A program made the translations under genes and the position numbers. From assembly GCA_023393165.1 (NCBI GenBank), contig JAEWMJ010000006.1:248001-312000 (forward strand): DNA of 64,000 nucleotides, given 5' to 3'. The notes beneath the pieces were generated by a model. The model saw only the letters and a list, made by a program, of their open reading frames with translations, ran no database searches and was not told where the DNA came from. The stretch is from Bacillota bacterium. Its GTDB lineage: Bacteria > Bacillota > Clostridia > Christensenellales > Christensenellaceae. Shown one piece after another: positions 8,308-16,961 of this stretch (positions within the stretch are counted from its first letter, which is position 1; every line of letters begins with the position of its first letter).

Positions 8308-8772
8308 AGTATTACTCCCTTTATATCTTAATTCTTAAAGCTTATAAATTCAAAGGAAACGCTGCTTTCTATATCGCCGGAGCGGGATATTTCGCGGTCT
8401 GAGGCAACCAGCCAGGCAGTTCAATGTCAAATTCACTTTTCAGCCCGGCATACAAAGATGCACTCGTCCGGACGCTCGGATATCGGGCTTTTTCTCCCCT
8501 TATGAAACGACTGAATTTAGCGTTTTGCTGATATTTCGATATTCAGATGCCGTTGTATATTACTGTAATGATCATTTTACCTCCGTCCGTGCTTTTTTTA
8601 TGATAACATTTATTCTTCCGGCTGTGTGAATTTGACCGCATTTGAAGATTTATATAATGCGTTTTAATTTGATTTCAAACACTGAATGCCGGTTAAGACT
8701 CGTTCCGATTTTCCATTTTAGACCGTATTACTCATGTGAAACCCCATTTATAATGTTGTAAAATGTAAAAAC

Positions 8773-8801
8773 TTGTTTAAAAACTTATTTCATTATATAA
8801 T
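8773..8801 (+). promoter_or_regulatory. Sigma-A promoter in a gene-free region
   Basis: TTGTTT (8773-8778), a 17-bp spacer and a perfect TATAAT (8796-8801) point rightward into DNA without a gene, predicting a start near 8808 and a short RNA that ends at the terminator at 8997-9024. Confidence 0.6.
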
Positions 8802-8807
8802 ATATTA

Positions 8808-9024
8808 CCAAATTTATCAAATTTTTTTAGAAAAACAGCATGTTTTTGCATATAGTCGATGCAAGCGAGGGCGTTTTTGATAGCGGGAGAAAAAGACGCC
8901 TTGCGCCGAGGTCCAGATCATACCGGAAGGACAACATGCCCTACTGGGGATAAACGAACGGATAATTGGATTTTTGAAAAACTAAATTTATAAAGTAAAG
9001 CCGAAAAATGCGGCTTTATTTTTG
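8808..9024 (+). ncRNA. Candidate small RNA of about 215 nt
   Basis: A consensus-like promoter at 8773-8801 and an intrinsic terminator (AAAGCCG pairing with CGGCTTT, then ATTTTTG, about 8997-9024) bracket this segment, which has no credible reading frame. Internally GCAAG and GGCGTTTTT pair with AAAAAGACGCC and TTGC (8861-8904), giving a strong imperfect hairpin of about 14 bp. AAAAAC/GTTTTT forms a smaller one at about 8831-8848. I cannot assign an RNA family. Alternatives are a long 5' leader of the glycosyltransferase gene at 9309, prematurely terminated, or leftover regulatory DNA. The rest of 8308-8772 and 9025-9308 shows nothing I can name. Confidence 0.45.
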
Positions 9025-9308
9025 TGCTCATTTTTGTTATAATCTACATATAGGAGATTGCGGCGTTTTTATTTTTATAAAAATCTGTCATCATATAATT
9101 GCAGCTCCGGGCTGCGGATCAATAAGCCACATCCTCCCAAATATCAATCGGATACATCAATGCAGGCTCGTAAATATGATATGTAACATATAATATCTGC
9201 ACGGCAGTATGGTTTCAGGCAGGCAGTGTATGCTTTTTTGTTGTTTCGATAATTGCCGGAAAGGACTTTTGCTTGTTCAATAATTTGGGCAAGTCTGGCG
9301 GGGGGAAT

Positions 9309-10478
9309 ATGAACATTGCTTTAATTGCCGATTTTTACGGTCAGCACAACAACGGGACTTCTGTTACGGCTGCCCGGCTGGTGAAAAATCTGCGGGCGAA
9401 AGGTCATGAGGTTACCGTTATTTCACCGTATGAATGCCGGGAAGAGGGCTATGTACAGCTTGAGAAAATGCATATACCTTTTTTTGGGGAGTATATTGAG
9501 GGGAAGAACGGTATCGTATTCGCCAGGGTAGATGAGGAAATACTTCTCAAAGTTATACGGGACAGCGATATAGTACATGTTTTAATGCCGTTTTCCGCGG
9601 GTTCTGCGGCAGCCCGCCTTGCCTGTGAGTCGGGCGTTCCTCTGATCATTTCATTTCATGTCCAGCCCGAAAATATAACCAGCCATATGTTTTTAATGAA
9701 TTCAAAACTCGTCAACCGGTTTATATACAGGGTATTTTGGAACCACTGCTACAAATACACAAGATTTATACACTGTCCAAGCAACTTTATTGCGGGAGAA
9801 CTGATTCATAACGGCTATTATGCGAATCTGCGCGTTGTCTCCAACGGCGTTATCCCTATATTCCATAAAAAAGAATCCTGTAAACCCCCTGAATTTCAGG
9901 ATAAAATCTGTATCCTTTTTATCGGCAGATTCGCGGATGAAAAGAGGCATGATCTGCTCGTTGACGCGGCCGCGATCAGCAAATATGCGGATAAGATTCA
10001 GCTTATATTTGCGGGAAACGGACCCAGGGAGGACAAAATTAAAAAAAGGAGCCAAAAACTTTCAAACGAACCGCTTCTTAAATTGATGACAGAAGAAGAA
10101 TTAAGCCTTGTAATCAACTACTGCGACCTATATGTGCATCCGTCCGACGTGGATATTGAGGCGATTTCCTGTATTGAAGCTTTTTCGTGCGGGCTTGTTC
10201 CTGTCATATCGGACAGCAGGCGGTCGGCGACAAAGCAGTTTGCCCTGACCCCTGAAAATGAATTTGCCGCGGGAGATCCGAATTCGCTTGCAGAAAAAAT
10301 CGATTACTGGCTGGATCATCCGGCGGAAAAGGAAGAACTTTCCCATCGGTATATTGAATTCGGAAAGAATTATGAGATCAATACATGCGTGGATCAGATG
10401 GAACAGATCTATTACGAGGTAATAGCCGATCACGCCAGAGAAAAAACCTCCCAAGAAGTTTTGAACGAAAGCAACTGA
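9309..10478 (+). CDS. GT4-family glycosyltransferase (glycolipid-synthase-like)
   Basis: The best start is ATG 9309 behind GGCGGGGGGAAT, giving 389 residues that begin MNIALIADFYGQHNNG, the classical GT-B N-terminus; an upstream TTG at 9273 is less likely. Family features are an N-terminal Rossmann domain with the GTS(V)TAARLVKNLRAKGHEVTV strand-helix unit, a C-terminal domain with ILFIGRFADEKRHDLLVDAA, and the nucleotide-sugar motif E-x7-E in IEAISCIEAFSCGLVPV. This pattern matches retaining GT4 enzymes such as 1,2-diacylglycerol 3-glucosyltransferases. Acceptors are therefore probably membrane diacylglycerol or a surface glycan, acting at the inner membrane face. It is monocistronic with a terminator at 10498-10527. 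Confidence 0.85.
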   Translation: MNIALIADFYGQHNNGTSVTAARLVKNLRAKGHEVTVISPYECREEGYVQLEKMHIPFFGEYIEGKNGIVFARVDEEILLKVIRDSDIVHVLMPFSAGSAAARLACESGVPLIISFHVQPENITSHMFLMNSKLVNRFIYRVFWNHCYKYTRFIHCPSNFIAGELIHNGYYANLRVVSNGVIPIFHKKESCKPPEFQDKICILFIGRFADEKRHDLLVDAAAISKYADKIQLIFAGNGPREDKIKKRSQKLSNEPLLKLMTEEELSLVINYCDLYVHPSDVDIEAISCIEAFSCGLVPVISDSRRSATKQFALTPENEFAAGDPNSLAEKIDYWLDHPAEKEELSHRYIEFGKNYEINTCVDQMEQIYYEVIADHAREKTSQEVLNESN

Positions 10479-10497
10479 ATCAGAATGGATTTTCACG

Positions 10498-10527
10498 CTG
10501 TCTGGCAAGATTGCCGGACAGTTTTTT
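10498..10527 (+). terminator. Intrinsic terminator
   Basis: CTGTCTGGC pairs with GCCGGACAG (one G-T pair) around AAGATT and is followed by six T. It ends the glycosyltransferase transcript. Confidence 0.88.
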
Positions 10528-10654
10528 ATTTTTAGGGGGTTGCCGGGAGAATGCCGCTGTGTTTTCGGAAACCTCTTGGCAAATTTATTTTTACAGAGGA
10601 GCGCCATTACGGCAAGGGAGGGCTCCATATGGACCGGACGATCTACACAAGGTA

Positions 10655-10681
10655 ACAAAAAAGTTTATTTTACATAGAATA
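10655..10681 (+). promoter_or_regulatory. Possible sporulation sigma-K type promoter of the collagen-like gene
   Basis: AC (10655-10656), a 16-bp gap and CATAGAATA (10673-10681) fit the mother-cell sigma-K pattern (AC, 16-17 bp, CATAnnnTA) about 125 bp before the collagen-like gene. The motif is short, so chance occurrence is possible; the exosporium-like nature of the gene makes it plausible. Confidence 0.4.
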
Positions 10682-10807
10682 ATGCATAACTGCGCCGAAC
10701 AATTGGACCTATGATTGTAGGATTCAACAAAGGATAACTTTTGTAAATCTTATTTACCATGTATTTGCGATAAGGGCTGCCAAAGTTTTAGAAAAGGAAG
10801 TGTTTTC

Positions 10808-12847
10808 ATGAGCAATATAGCCTTACAGATTGAACGGCTTGCGGCTGGAACGGTAGAAGCCGGCAGTAATGTCATATTTGATTCTATTGTGTACTCTTCA
10901 GGAAACGTCAGCTATAACGCTATAACGGGAGTGGTCACATTTAATGAAGCCGGAAGATATTTACTGAATTGGTGGGTGGCGACGCAGCAATCCTTGTCAA
11001 CTATTGGAGCGGTTTTTGCGGTAGCCACATCGCAGGGTGATTTTTTGGAGGCTGCTTCGCCTATTAAAACGGGGGAAGTTATGGGAGTAGGTATCGTACA
11101 AGTTACAAATGCACCGGTAACTTTATCCCTGGTCAACGCAAGCAGCGCTCTTTACTTTTATTCAGCAATAGTACCGGTTAAGGCGACGCTTGCAATTGTT
11201 GAAGATGACTTCGGTCCAACAGGTTCTACCGGGCCGACAGGGGATACAGGACCAACGGGCGACGCCGGACCAACTGGGGATACAGGCCCAACGGGCGATA
11301 CAGGCCCAACGGGCGATACTGGACCTACTGGGGATACAGGCCCAACGGGCGACACCGGACCAACTGGGGATACAGGCCCAACGGGCGATACAAGCCCAAC
11401 GGGCGATACCGGACCAACGGGCGACACCGGACCTACTGGGGACACAGGACCAACGGGGGATACAGGACCAACGGGCGACACCGGACCTACTGGGGATACA
11501 GGGCCGATAGGCGACACCGGACCTACTGGGGATACAGGACCAACGGGCGATACAGGACCTACCGGGGATACCGGACCGACAGGGGACACCGGACCGGCAG
11601 GAGATACCGGGCCAATAGGCGGCACTGGGTCAACCGGGGATACCGGACCGACGGGAGATACAGGACCAACGGGCGATACAGGACCAACGGGGGATACAGG
11701 ACCAACGGGGGATACTGGACTTACTGGGGATACCGGACCAACGGGTGATACCGGGCCGACAGGGGACACCGGACCAACGGGAGATACAGGGCCAACGGGC
11801 GATACCGGACCGACAGGGGATACCGGCCCGACGGGAGACACCGGCCCTACAGGAGATACAGGCCCGACAGGGCCTACTGGGGATACCGGGCCGGCCGGAG
11901 GAGATACCGGTCCAACAGGGGATACCGGCCCAACGGGTCCCACGGGACCGACCGGCGAGACAGGACCCACCGGCCCAGGAGGACCTCCGGGAGGAGCGAC
12001 AGGCGATACCGGCGATACCGGCCCGACGGGAGATACCGGACCAACAGGACCAACAGGGGACGCAGGACCGACAGGAGATATTGGATCGACCGGACCCACA
12101 GGGCCGACCGGGCCGACGGGGGATACCGGTCCAACCGGTACGTTTGGACCGCCGTTTGACGTATATGTTCAGGCCGGAGCAGTAGGCGGAGACGGTACTC
12201 GTTCGAATCCTTATGGAACAATACAGCAGGGCATTACGGCGGTTTCGCCGGCCGGCACGGTTCACATCCTGCCCGGAACGTATCCAGTTACAGCGACGAT
12301 AGCGGTGAACAAAGCCAATATTACGCTGCAGGGTTATCCGAATACCCTGATACAAACGCAGGCAGCGGTGATTGCTTTTCTTGTTACAGGAACCGGAGTG
12401 ACCGTGGACGGATTGACAATCACAAGCAATAATCCTTATGCGGTTGAGTTTATTCAGTTTGCCGGAACGAATCATAAGCTTGTGAACTGTTATATTTTTG
12501 GCCCGCCGCAAGCCGGAGATTCGTCAACCTGGGTGGTCAACCGGGGTTTTGTAACCCAGTCAAACGTGGTCAACCTGATTGTACAGGATTGTATATTTTA
12601 TTTTATGAGACAGCCGGCTTATCTTAACCCGAATTCCACGGGATATATTGTTGATACCGAAGTGTACAACACCCGGGGCTACGTTGTTGACGGAGCGATA
12701 TTTGTATTTTCCAACAACTCATGGGGGATCCCGCAAAACGCGGTGGATATAGCCTTGTTGGTGGGCACCCCCACAGGTCCTCCGTATGACCCGCTGACGG
12801 CGCTGTCGGCGTATAACAGCAGCGCTGTGATCAGCGATCAAAGATAA
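10808..12847 (+). CDS. Collagen-like surface protein with TNF/C1q-like head and beta-helix tail
   Basis: The 679-residue protein has three parts. Residues 1-135 form a beta-rich domain resembling the jelly-roll (C1q/TNF-like) domain of BclA-type exosporium proteins (FNEAGRYLLNWWVATQ, then TLSLVNASSALYFYSA). Residues 136-445 are Gly-X-Y collagen repeats, mostly GPTGDT, with a few interruptions (for example SPT replacing GPT). Residues 446-679 look like a right-handed parallel beta-helix of the DUF1565/pectate-lyase-like kind (GGDGTRSNPYGTIQQGI, then GVTVDGLTITSNN). There is no signal peptide, as in many spore-surface proteins. The start follows AAAAGGAAGTGTTTTC. The reversed order, with the jelly-roll before the collagen, is unusual. 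Likely role: filament or adhesin on the spore or cell surface. Enzyme activity of the beta-helix is unknown. Confidence 0.85.
   Translation: MSNIALQIERLAAGTVEAGSNVIFDSIVYSSGNVSYNAITGVVTFNEAGRYLLNWWVATQQSLSTIGAVFAVATSQGDFLEAASPIKTGEVMGVGIVQVTNAPVTLSLVNASSALYFYSAIVPVKATLAIVEDDFGPTGSTGPTGDTGPTGDAGPTGDTGPTGDTGPTGDTGPTGDTGPTGDTGPTGDTGPTGDTSPTGDTGPTGDTGPTGDTGPTGDTGPTGDTGPTGDTGPIGDTGPTGDTGPTGDTGPTGDTGPTGDTGPAGDTGPIGGTGSTGDTGPTGDTGPTGDTGPTGDTGPTGDTGLTGDTGPTGDTGPTGDTGPTGDTGPTGDTGPTGDTGPTGDTGPTGDTGPTGPTGDTGPAGGDTGPTGDTGPTGPTGPTGETGPTGPGGPPGGATGDTGDTGPTGDTGPTGPTGDAGPTGDIGSTGPTGPTGPTGDTGPTGTFGPPFDVYVQAGAVGGDGTRSNPYGTIQQGITAVSPAGTVHILPGTYPVTATIAVNKANITLQGYPNTLIQTQAAVIAFLVTGTGVTVDGLTITSNNPYAVEFIQFAGTNHKLVNCYIFGPPQAGDSSTWVVNRGFVTQSNVVNLIVQDCIFYFMRQPAYLNPNSTGYIVDTEVYNTRGYVVDGAIFVFSNNSWGIPQNAVDIALLVGTPTGPPYDPLTALSAYNSSAVISDQR
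11213..12142 (+). repeat. Tandem 9/18-bp repeats coding collagen Gly-X-Y triplets
   Basis: About 930 bp of in-frame repeats, mostly of an 18-bp unit coding GPTGDT, with synonymous changes (GGG/GGC/GGA, GAT/GAC, ACA/ACC) that have drifted between units. The array should be prone to slippage and length variation. The opposite strand is also open in this region (coding repeated Pro-Val-Ser-Pro), which is a by-product of the repeat composition and not a gene. Confidence 0.95.
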
Positions 12848-12871
12848 AGCAATTGAATTTGAATTGATTAT

Positions 12872-12900
12872 AAAAAGCAGCGGTAAAACCGCTGCTTTTT
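12872..12900. terminator. Bidirectional intrinsic terminator
   Basis: AAAAAGCAGCGGT pairs perfectly with ACCGCTGCTTTTT around an AAA loop, between the convergent collagen-like and hydrolase genes. Confidence 0.92.
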
Positions 12901-12924
12901 CAACTGTCCTGCAGATATTCATGA

Positions 12925-13761
12925 TTAAATGGATATGATAAAATTATAAATTTCATGCAGAGCAGTGGCGGCATCCGGGACAACAGCCCCCTGCATATGA
13001 AAAATGTGCCACATATTCGGCCAGATCTTGAGATCGCAGCGGCAACCCGCATCCTTCATTTTTTGGGAGAGGCGCTCTGCGTCGCTTAAAAACACATCGT
13101 TATCCGCCGCGTGCACCAATGCGGGGGGAAGGTTTTCAAACGCGCCATAGATTGGGGAGAACATGGGGTCACATGGGTCGTTTTCGCCCAGATATATTTT
13201 TGCGATCTTAAGCGGATCTTCCATTTGAGACGGATCGTTTTTGGCGCGAGTCTTCATCGAATCTCCTTTGCCTGCAAAATCCAGCATGGGAGTCAGAAAA
13301 ACAATCGCCGCAGGCTTTTTTATTTTTGTCTGTCTGAGTGCAAGCAGGGCGGACAGGGCGAGCGCGCAGCCGGAAGAATCGCCCATTACGATCAGCTTTT
13401 CTTCATTCTTTAAAAGTTCCCCCAGAACAGCTTTGGCGTCGTCCAGAGCCGCCGGAAAAGGTTGCTCAGGCGCGAGCCTGTAGTCGGGCATAACTGTTTT
13501 GATATGCGTGGATTGGGCTATTGTGGCGACAAATTCACGGTTGGAGGGGTAAATCCCCAGGCAAAATCCGCCGCCATGGAAATAGACGATGGCCTTGCTT
13601 GTGCCGGCATCCGGGGGATCGAACAACTCACAGGGAACAGCTCCGATTTTAATACGGGCAGCTTGCAGATGCCCGCCGGACGGCGGAATACACGCCAAAA
13701 ACTGTCTGATTTCGGGAAGAGGTTTGTTCCAGAGGTCCTGCATTGCCATAATTGAATTCAT
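12925..13761 (-). CDS. Alpha/beta hydrolase, hormone-sensitive-lipase-like esterase
   Basis: The 278-residue protein shows the HSL-family (Abhydrolase_3) hallmarks: oxyanion motif HGGGF (62-66), nucleophile elbow GDSSG with Ser129, Asp in HAADNDVF near 218 and His in MWHIFHMQG near 247-250. YRLAPEQPFPAALDDAK (94-110) is also diagnostic. The enzymes are cytoplasmic carboxylesterases on short-chain acyl esters. The first ATG sits directly against AAAGG; the fifth codon (also ATG, 13749) has better spacing, so the true protein may be four residues shorter. It is monocistronic, and its physiological substrate is unknown. Confidence 0.88.
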   Translation of the reverse strand: MNSIMAMQDLWNKPLPEIRQFLACIPPSGGHLQAARIKIGAVPCELFDPPDAGTSKAIVYFHGGGFCLGIYPSNREFVATIAQSTHIKTVMPDYRLAPEQPFPAALDDAKAVLGELLKNEEKLIVMGDSSGCALALSALLALRQTKIKKPAAIVFLTPMLDFAGKGDSMKTRAKNDPSQMEDPLKIAKIYLGENDPCDPMFSPIYGAFENLPPALVHAADNDVFLSDAERLSQKMKDAGCRCDLKIWPNMWHIFHMQGAVVPDAATALHEIYNFIISI

Positions 13762-13866
13762 CCTTTCAAATTTTTCCTTTTTTTATTATACCACAAATTT
13801 TCACCGGAATTATCCGCTGTATGAGTCTGCAAAAAACGGTATACTATATTTGCGGAGGATTCACTG

Positions 13867-14259
13867 ATGAACTGGCTGAGAAGGTTCTTATATGGAAGGC
13901 ATGGAGTCGATCAACTTTCCATTGCGCTCTTCTTTGTATATATGGTAATCGCAATGACGTCCCAGATACTGAGAATTTACTGGCTGTATATTCTTTCGTA
14001 CTCTTTTTTCGGATATTCATTTTTCAGGATTTTATCGCGCAACAATTCCAAAAGGACGGCGGAAAACACCAGGTTTTTATACGGATGGTATACATTCCGG
14101 AACCGGTTTGGAAACGGAATACAGCGGATGCGCGATATAAGGCAATACCGGTATTTTAAATGCCCAAACTGCAGCCGTACGGTACGCGTTCCCAGGGGGA
14201 AGGGCAAGGTCTATATTACCTGCCCGAAATGCAGGGGAAAATTCTTGCGAAAGGTGTAA
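13867..14259 (+). CDS. Small membrane protein with C-terminal zinc ribbon
   Basis: The 130-residue protein begins with two hydrophobic segments (about 16-34 and 38-55), followed by a basic linker and a zinc-ribbon domain with two CxxC pairs: CPNCSRTVRVPRG near 109-121 and CPKCRGKF near 121-128. Such domains in clostridial proteins bind Zn2+ and probably nucleic acid or protein. The start ATG follows GCGGAGGATTCACTG. It is divergent from the esterase gene and ends before a strong terminator. The specific function is unknown; the gene is convincing because of the start context and intact cysteine pairs. Confidence 0.75.
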   Translation: MNWLRRFLYGRHGVDQLSIALFFVYMVIAMTSQILRIYWLYILSYSFFGYSFFRILSRNNSKRTAENTRFLYGWYTFRNRFGNGIQRMRDIRQYRYFKCPNCSRTVRVPRGKGKVYITCPKCRGKFLRKV

Positions 14260-14341
14260 AAGCCAAAGGCGGGCTGCCGGCAATGCTTTTGATACAAGAA
14301 AGGTTTATTTCTTGGTAGGCAGGTAAGAATTTGTTTGCATA

Positions 14342-14376
14342 AAAGAAATATCCGGGGCGGCCCGGATATTTCTTTA
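14342..14376. terminator. Strong bidirectional hairpin terminator
   Basis: AAAGAAATATCCGGG pairs perfectly (15 bp) with CCCGGATATTTCTTT around GCGG. It follows the zinc-ribbon gene and may also serve the minus-strand SRAP operon. The remainder of 14377-14641 has no recognisable gene. Confidence 0.75.
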
Positions 14377-14641
14377 AAGGAAGCTAATAAATTTTTAAGC
14401 GCGGGATGGAGCTGCTGGTTTCATCCCATATATTTTTATGTTTTTTTTATCCAAAGTAGAATGAATAATTGTAATCCGGTCCTGTTCTTTTAGAATATCC
14501 GCCTAAGTTTAAAGGAAGCTATGCAGATTTCGGTTTGGGCCGCCGGTTTTCATTCTCTTCTTTCATTTTCTTTTCTATGTTCGTATTATATTCGAATCAA
14601 GAAAAATGCGCTGTGATAAAGTCACCGGTGATAATGGGCGT

Positions 14642-15349
14642 TCAGCGGCCCTCGCGCTGCTTTACCGCCAAAAGCCGCTCATCGCAGGGACGAAGCAGTA
14701 TTTCCGCCGCGGCCTCACTGTCATAAAGCCATTTTTGGGCAGTTTCTTCATCCAGAACCAGCGGCATACGGTCATGGATGAGAGATACGGATTCGTTGGC
14801 GGCTGTGGTGATAATAACGAAACCGGGCGCCCCAAAGGCCGGGCCGCCGGCAAAATCGTTGTAAAGCCCCGCCATATAGAGCATGGGTCCGTCCGTGCGC
14901 AGAAGGTATTTATCCTTCTTTTTTTTCAGGGTACGGGATCCCCCGGGTCTTTCCGCGGAGGGACCGGCGGGCTCGAGAAAACTTGTCTGAAGTTCCGTTT
15001 TGGCCTCTTCCCGCTTCCATTCGTAAAAACCGGTGGAAGGCACAACGCAGCGCCCGGAAACGAAAGGAAGCCGGAATATGGGTTTTTCCATTGCTGTTTC
15101 CGCACGGGCGTTAATGAATACGCCGGCCGGCGCCCCCCGTCCCGGCCGCGGAAATCCCCAGTGCATCAGAAAAGGGGCGATTCTGCCTTTTTCCAGCACA
15201 AGAACGGGAACCGTTTCGGTAGGGAATATTTCGCCCGTTTTCATGCGGGATAAAAGAGGGTCCCCGGCGTATTTACGGTTTATTTCCTCTATAATTTCCT
15301 TTAAAACAATGTTTTCTTCCTCGCATTCAACGGCGTATCTGCCGCACAT
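14642..15349 (-). CDS. SRAP-domain protein (YedK/HMCES family), abasic-site protein
   Basis: The 235-residue protein starts MCGRY, where Cys2 becomes the N-terminal catalytic residue after Met removal. Other SRAP landmarks are the Asn/Arg in FINARAET near 76-83, the STGFYEWKRE segment near 102-112 and the active-site His in LIHDRMPLVLDEE near 196. The family covalently caps abasic sites in single-stranded DNA to protect them during replication. It is the last gene of an operon with a Y-family polymerase and a small protein, so a DNA-damage-tolerance role fits. About 40 residues in the middle (Gly/Pro/Lys-rich) are probably a flexible insertion. The stop lies close to 14640, with no further gene in the operon. 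Confidence 0.92.
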   Translation of the reverse strand: MCGRYAVECEEENIVLKEIIEEINRKYAGDPLLSRMKTGEIFPTETVPVLVLEKGRIAPFLMHWGFPRPGRGAPAGVFINARAETAMEKPIFRLPFVSGRCVVPSTGFYEWKREEAKTELQTSFLEPAGPSAERPGGSRTLKKKKDKYLLRTDGPMLYMAGLYNDFAGGPAFGAPGFVIITTAANESVSLIHDRMPLVLDEETAQKWLYDSEAAAEILLRPCDERLLAVKQREGR

Positions 15350-15350
15350 T

Positions 15351-15626
15351 TTATTCTCCCTTCCTTTCCATGAACCAGCGGTCTTCTTCCAGAAACAAAT
15401 AGGTCTCGTGGCCGCGCACGCTGCAGGTATAGCGCATCCCGGTGCCGCCGGCTTTCAGGCTGGCCGCGCGGGTAACATCCAGCACGCGGTCGATCTCGTA
15501 TTTCCGGCCGTCTTCCCACTCGAAAGAAACCGGTATCAGGCGCCCGTCCTTGTGAAACATGGCAAGCACATCCACATATATTTTCTGGCGGGAAGGTTCG
15601 GGCATCCTGCGGATCACTGGCAGCAC
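15351..15626 (-). CDS. Conserved-looking small protein of the DNA-damage operon
   Basis: The 91-residue protein overlaps the end of the polymerase gene by 13 bp and ends one base before the SRAP gene begins, so it is clearly part of the operon. It looks like a compact beta-barrel: IYVDVLAMFHKDGRLIPVSFEWEDGRKYEIDRVLDV, then TGMRYTCSVRGHETYLFLEEDRWFMER. I believe small proteins of this shape are commonly encoded beside dinB-like genes in Clostridia, but I cannot name a family. A nucleic-acid-binding accessory role is inference from the operon only. Confidence 0.7.
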   Translation of the reverse strand: MLPVIRRMPEPSRQKIYVDVLAMFHKDGRLIPVSFEWEDGRKYEIDRVLDVTRAASLKAGGTGMRYTCSVRGHETYLFLEEDRWFMERKGE

Positions 15627-16912
15627 TTCCCGTCTGAATTACCCGATAAGTCGGAGACTTTCAGGGACTGGCTGAAAAATCCCACCGGATGGATGACATG
15701 GTCTTCCTTGGGGTTTATATGCAGCGGCTTATCTTCCAGAAGCACGGCGCGCTGCAGGCAATAGTAGCCGTAGCGCCGCCGCAGGACGTCCAGCGTTTCT
15801 TCCAGCTTTTCCTGCTTTACCCGGCGCTCCTCGTTTACAAAAAGGCTGGTCTGCGCGTCGGCGTTCCAGGGTACGAGGTCGGTCCCGCGTATGCCAAGGG
15901 TGCGGATAGGCTTTTCCCAGGTGTAGTTTTCCCGGAAAAGCGCGGCCGCCCTGTCGGCAATCTCGGTGGAAATGCAGGTCGGACGGGAAAGCTTGCCCTG
16001 CCGCTCAAAGGAAAAAAGCCCGTTGTCGCGGATATGGATCTGCACCGTGCGGCATTTGAAACCGTGTTCACGAAGCCGGGCCGCTACGCTTTCCGTGAGA
16101 ACGTAAAATACCATGCGCACATCTTTTTCATCCACAAGGTCGCGGGGAGTCGTGGTACTGTTGCCGATACTTTTGATGACCGAGTCCTCGCCGAAATTGG
16201 CTACGGGGGAATCGTCCCTGCCGTTTGCAAAATCGTGGAGTACGGCGCCCCACTTGCCCAGCGCGCCGGTAAGACAGCGCACATCCGTTTGGGCAAGGTC
16301 GCCTATGGTCAAAATGTTCTTATGGTTCAGCTTTCTGCGGGTGGCGCGACCCACGTAAAGCAGTTCCTGGACGGGCAGAGGCCACACCTTCTCCTTATAG
16401 TTTAACATGGAAATGACGGTGGTTGCATCGGGTTTTTTCATATCCGAACCGAGTTTTGCAAATACTTTGTTGAAACTGACTCCAACCGATGCGGTAATAC
16501 CCAGCTCGGTTTTGATGCGTTCGCGGATTCGGTTTGCGATTGCCTCTCCATCGCCGAAAAGCGTCCGGCTTCCGGTGACGTCCAGCCAGGCCTCGTCGAG
16601 ACCGAAAGGTTCGATACGGCTTGCATAATCCGCATAGATCTTCCTTACCAGGCGGGCAAAATCCAAATACAGCGAGAAGTTTGGCGGGAGCACAACCAGA
16701 TCCGGACATTTCAGGCGGGCCTGCCATATCGCCTCGCCCGTCATGATGCCGGCAGCCTTGGCAGAATAGTTTTTGGCCAGAACGATCCCGTGACGCAGGG
16801 ATGGATCGCCGCATACAGCCAGCGGCTTTTCGCGCAGTTCGGGGCGGTACAGGCATTCCACCGACGCATAAAAATTATTCAGATCAGAATGCAAAACAGA
16901 CCGCGTTTCCAT
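15614..16912 (-). CDS. dinB: Y-family DNA polymerase (Pol IV/UmuC-like)
   Basis: The 432-residue protein has the translesion polymerase layout. The palm motif HSDLNNFYASVE has Asp10 and steric-gate-region Phe14/Tyr15. EPFGLDEAWLDV holds the catalytic Asp106/Glu107. SVGVSFNKVFAKLGSDMKKP is the conserved fingers/palm helix. The thumb helix-hairpin-helix and a little-finger domain follow to about 350. The C-terminal 60 residues are a clostridial-type extension. A beta-clamp motif may sit in QTSLFVNEE. The start is ATG 16912; a promoter lies at 16962-16990. As first gene of the operon with the SRAP protein it should copy damaged DNA. I found no canonical Gram-positive LexA box, so SOS control is unproven. 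The symbol is given by family only. Confidence 0.9.
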   Translation of the reverse strand: METRSVLHSDLNNFYASVECLYRPELREKPLAVCGDPSLRHGIVLAKNYSAKAAGIMTGEAIWQARLKCPDLVVLPPNFSLYLDFARLVRKIYADYASRIEPFGLDEAWLDVTGSRTLFGDGEAIANRIRERIKTELGITASVGVSFNKVFAKLGSDMKKPDATTVISMLNYKEKVWPLPVQELLYVGRATRRKLNHKNILTIGDLAQTDVRCLTGALGKWGAVLHDFANGRDDSPVANFGEDSVIKSIGNSTTTPRDLVDEKDVRMVFYVLTESVAARLREHGFKCRTVQIHIRDNGLFSFERQGKLSRPTCISTEIADRAAALFRENYTWEKPIRTLGIRGTDLVPWNADAQTSLFVNEERRVKQEKLEETLDVLRRRYGYYCLQRAVLLEDKPLHINPKEDHVIHPVGFFSQSLKVSDLSGNSDGKCCQ

Positions 16913-16961
16913 TTTGGCAAAATCGTCCTTTCAAAAGTATAGTATTTCCTTTGGTGTTTCG

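Noticed and set aside
8338..8480. Minus-strand frame (ARYPSVRTSASLYAGL...) upstream of the receiver gene
   Set aside because: It looks protein-like for about 40 codons but has no start context and no recognisable family, so it is not listed as a gene.
9008..9193. 61-residue frame after the candidate sRNA
   Set aside because: No ribosome binding site, Cys/His/Ile-rich odd composition, and its start overlaps the terminator hairpin at 8997-9024.
10385..10714. 109-residue frame overlapping the glycosyltransferase end
   Set aside because: Overlaps a verified gene and its terminator, with no start context or family character.
11158..12099. Long open frame on the minus strand opposite the collagen repeats (Pro-Val-Ser-Pro repeats)
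   Set aside because: It is the reverse reading of the GPTGDT repeats, has no ribosome binding site or recognisable domain, and exists only because the repeat composition lacks stops in that frame.
11213..12142. Array of short regularly spaced repeats that could suggest CRISPR
   Set aside because: The units are contiguous 9/18-bp codon repeats in frame within a collagen-like gene; there are no unique spacers and no cas genes.
13752..14159. Alternative 135-residue frame overlapping the zinc-ribbon gene
   Set aside because: The overlapping frame at 13867 has a proper ribosome binding site, two membrane segments and two CxxC pairs; the alternative has none of these.
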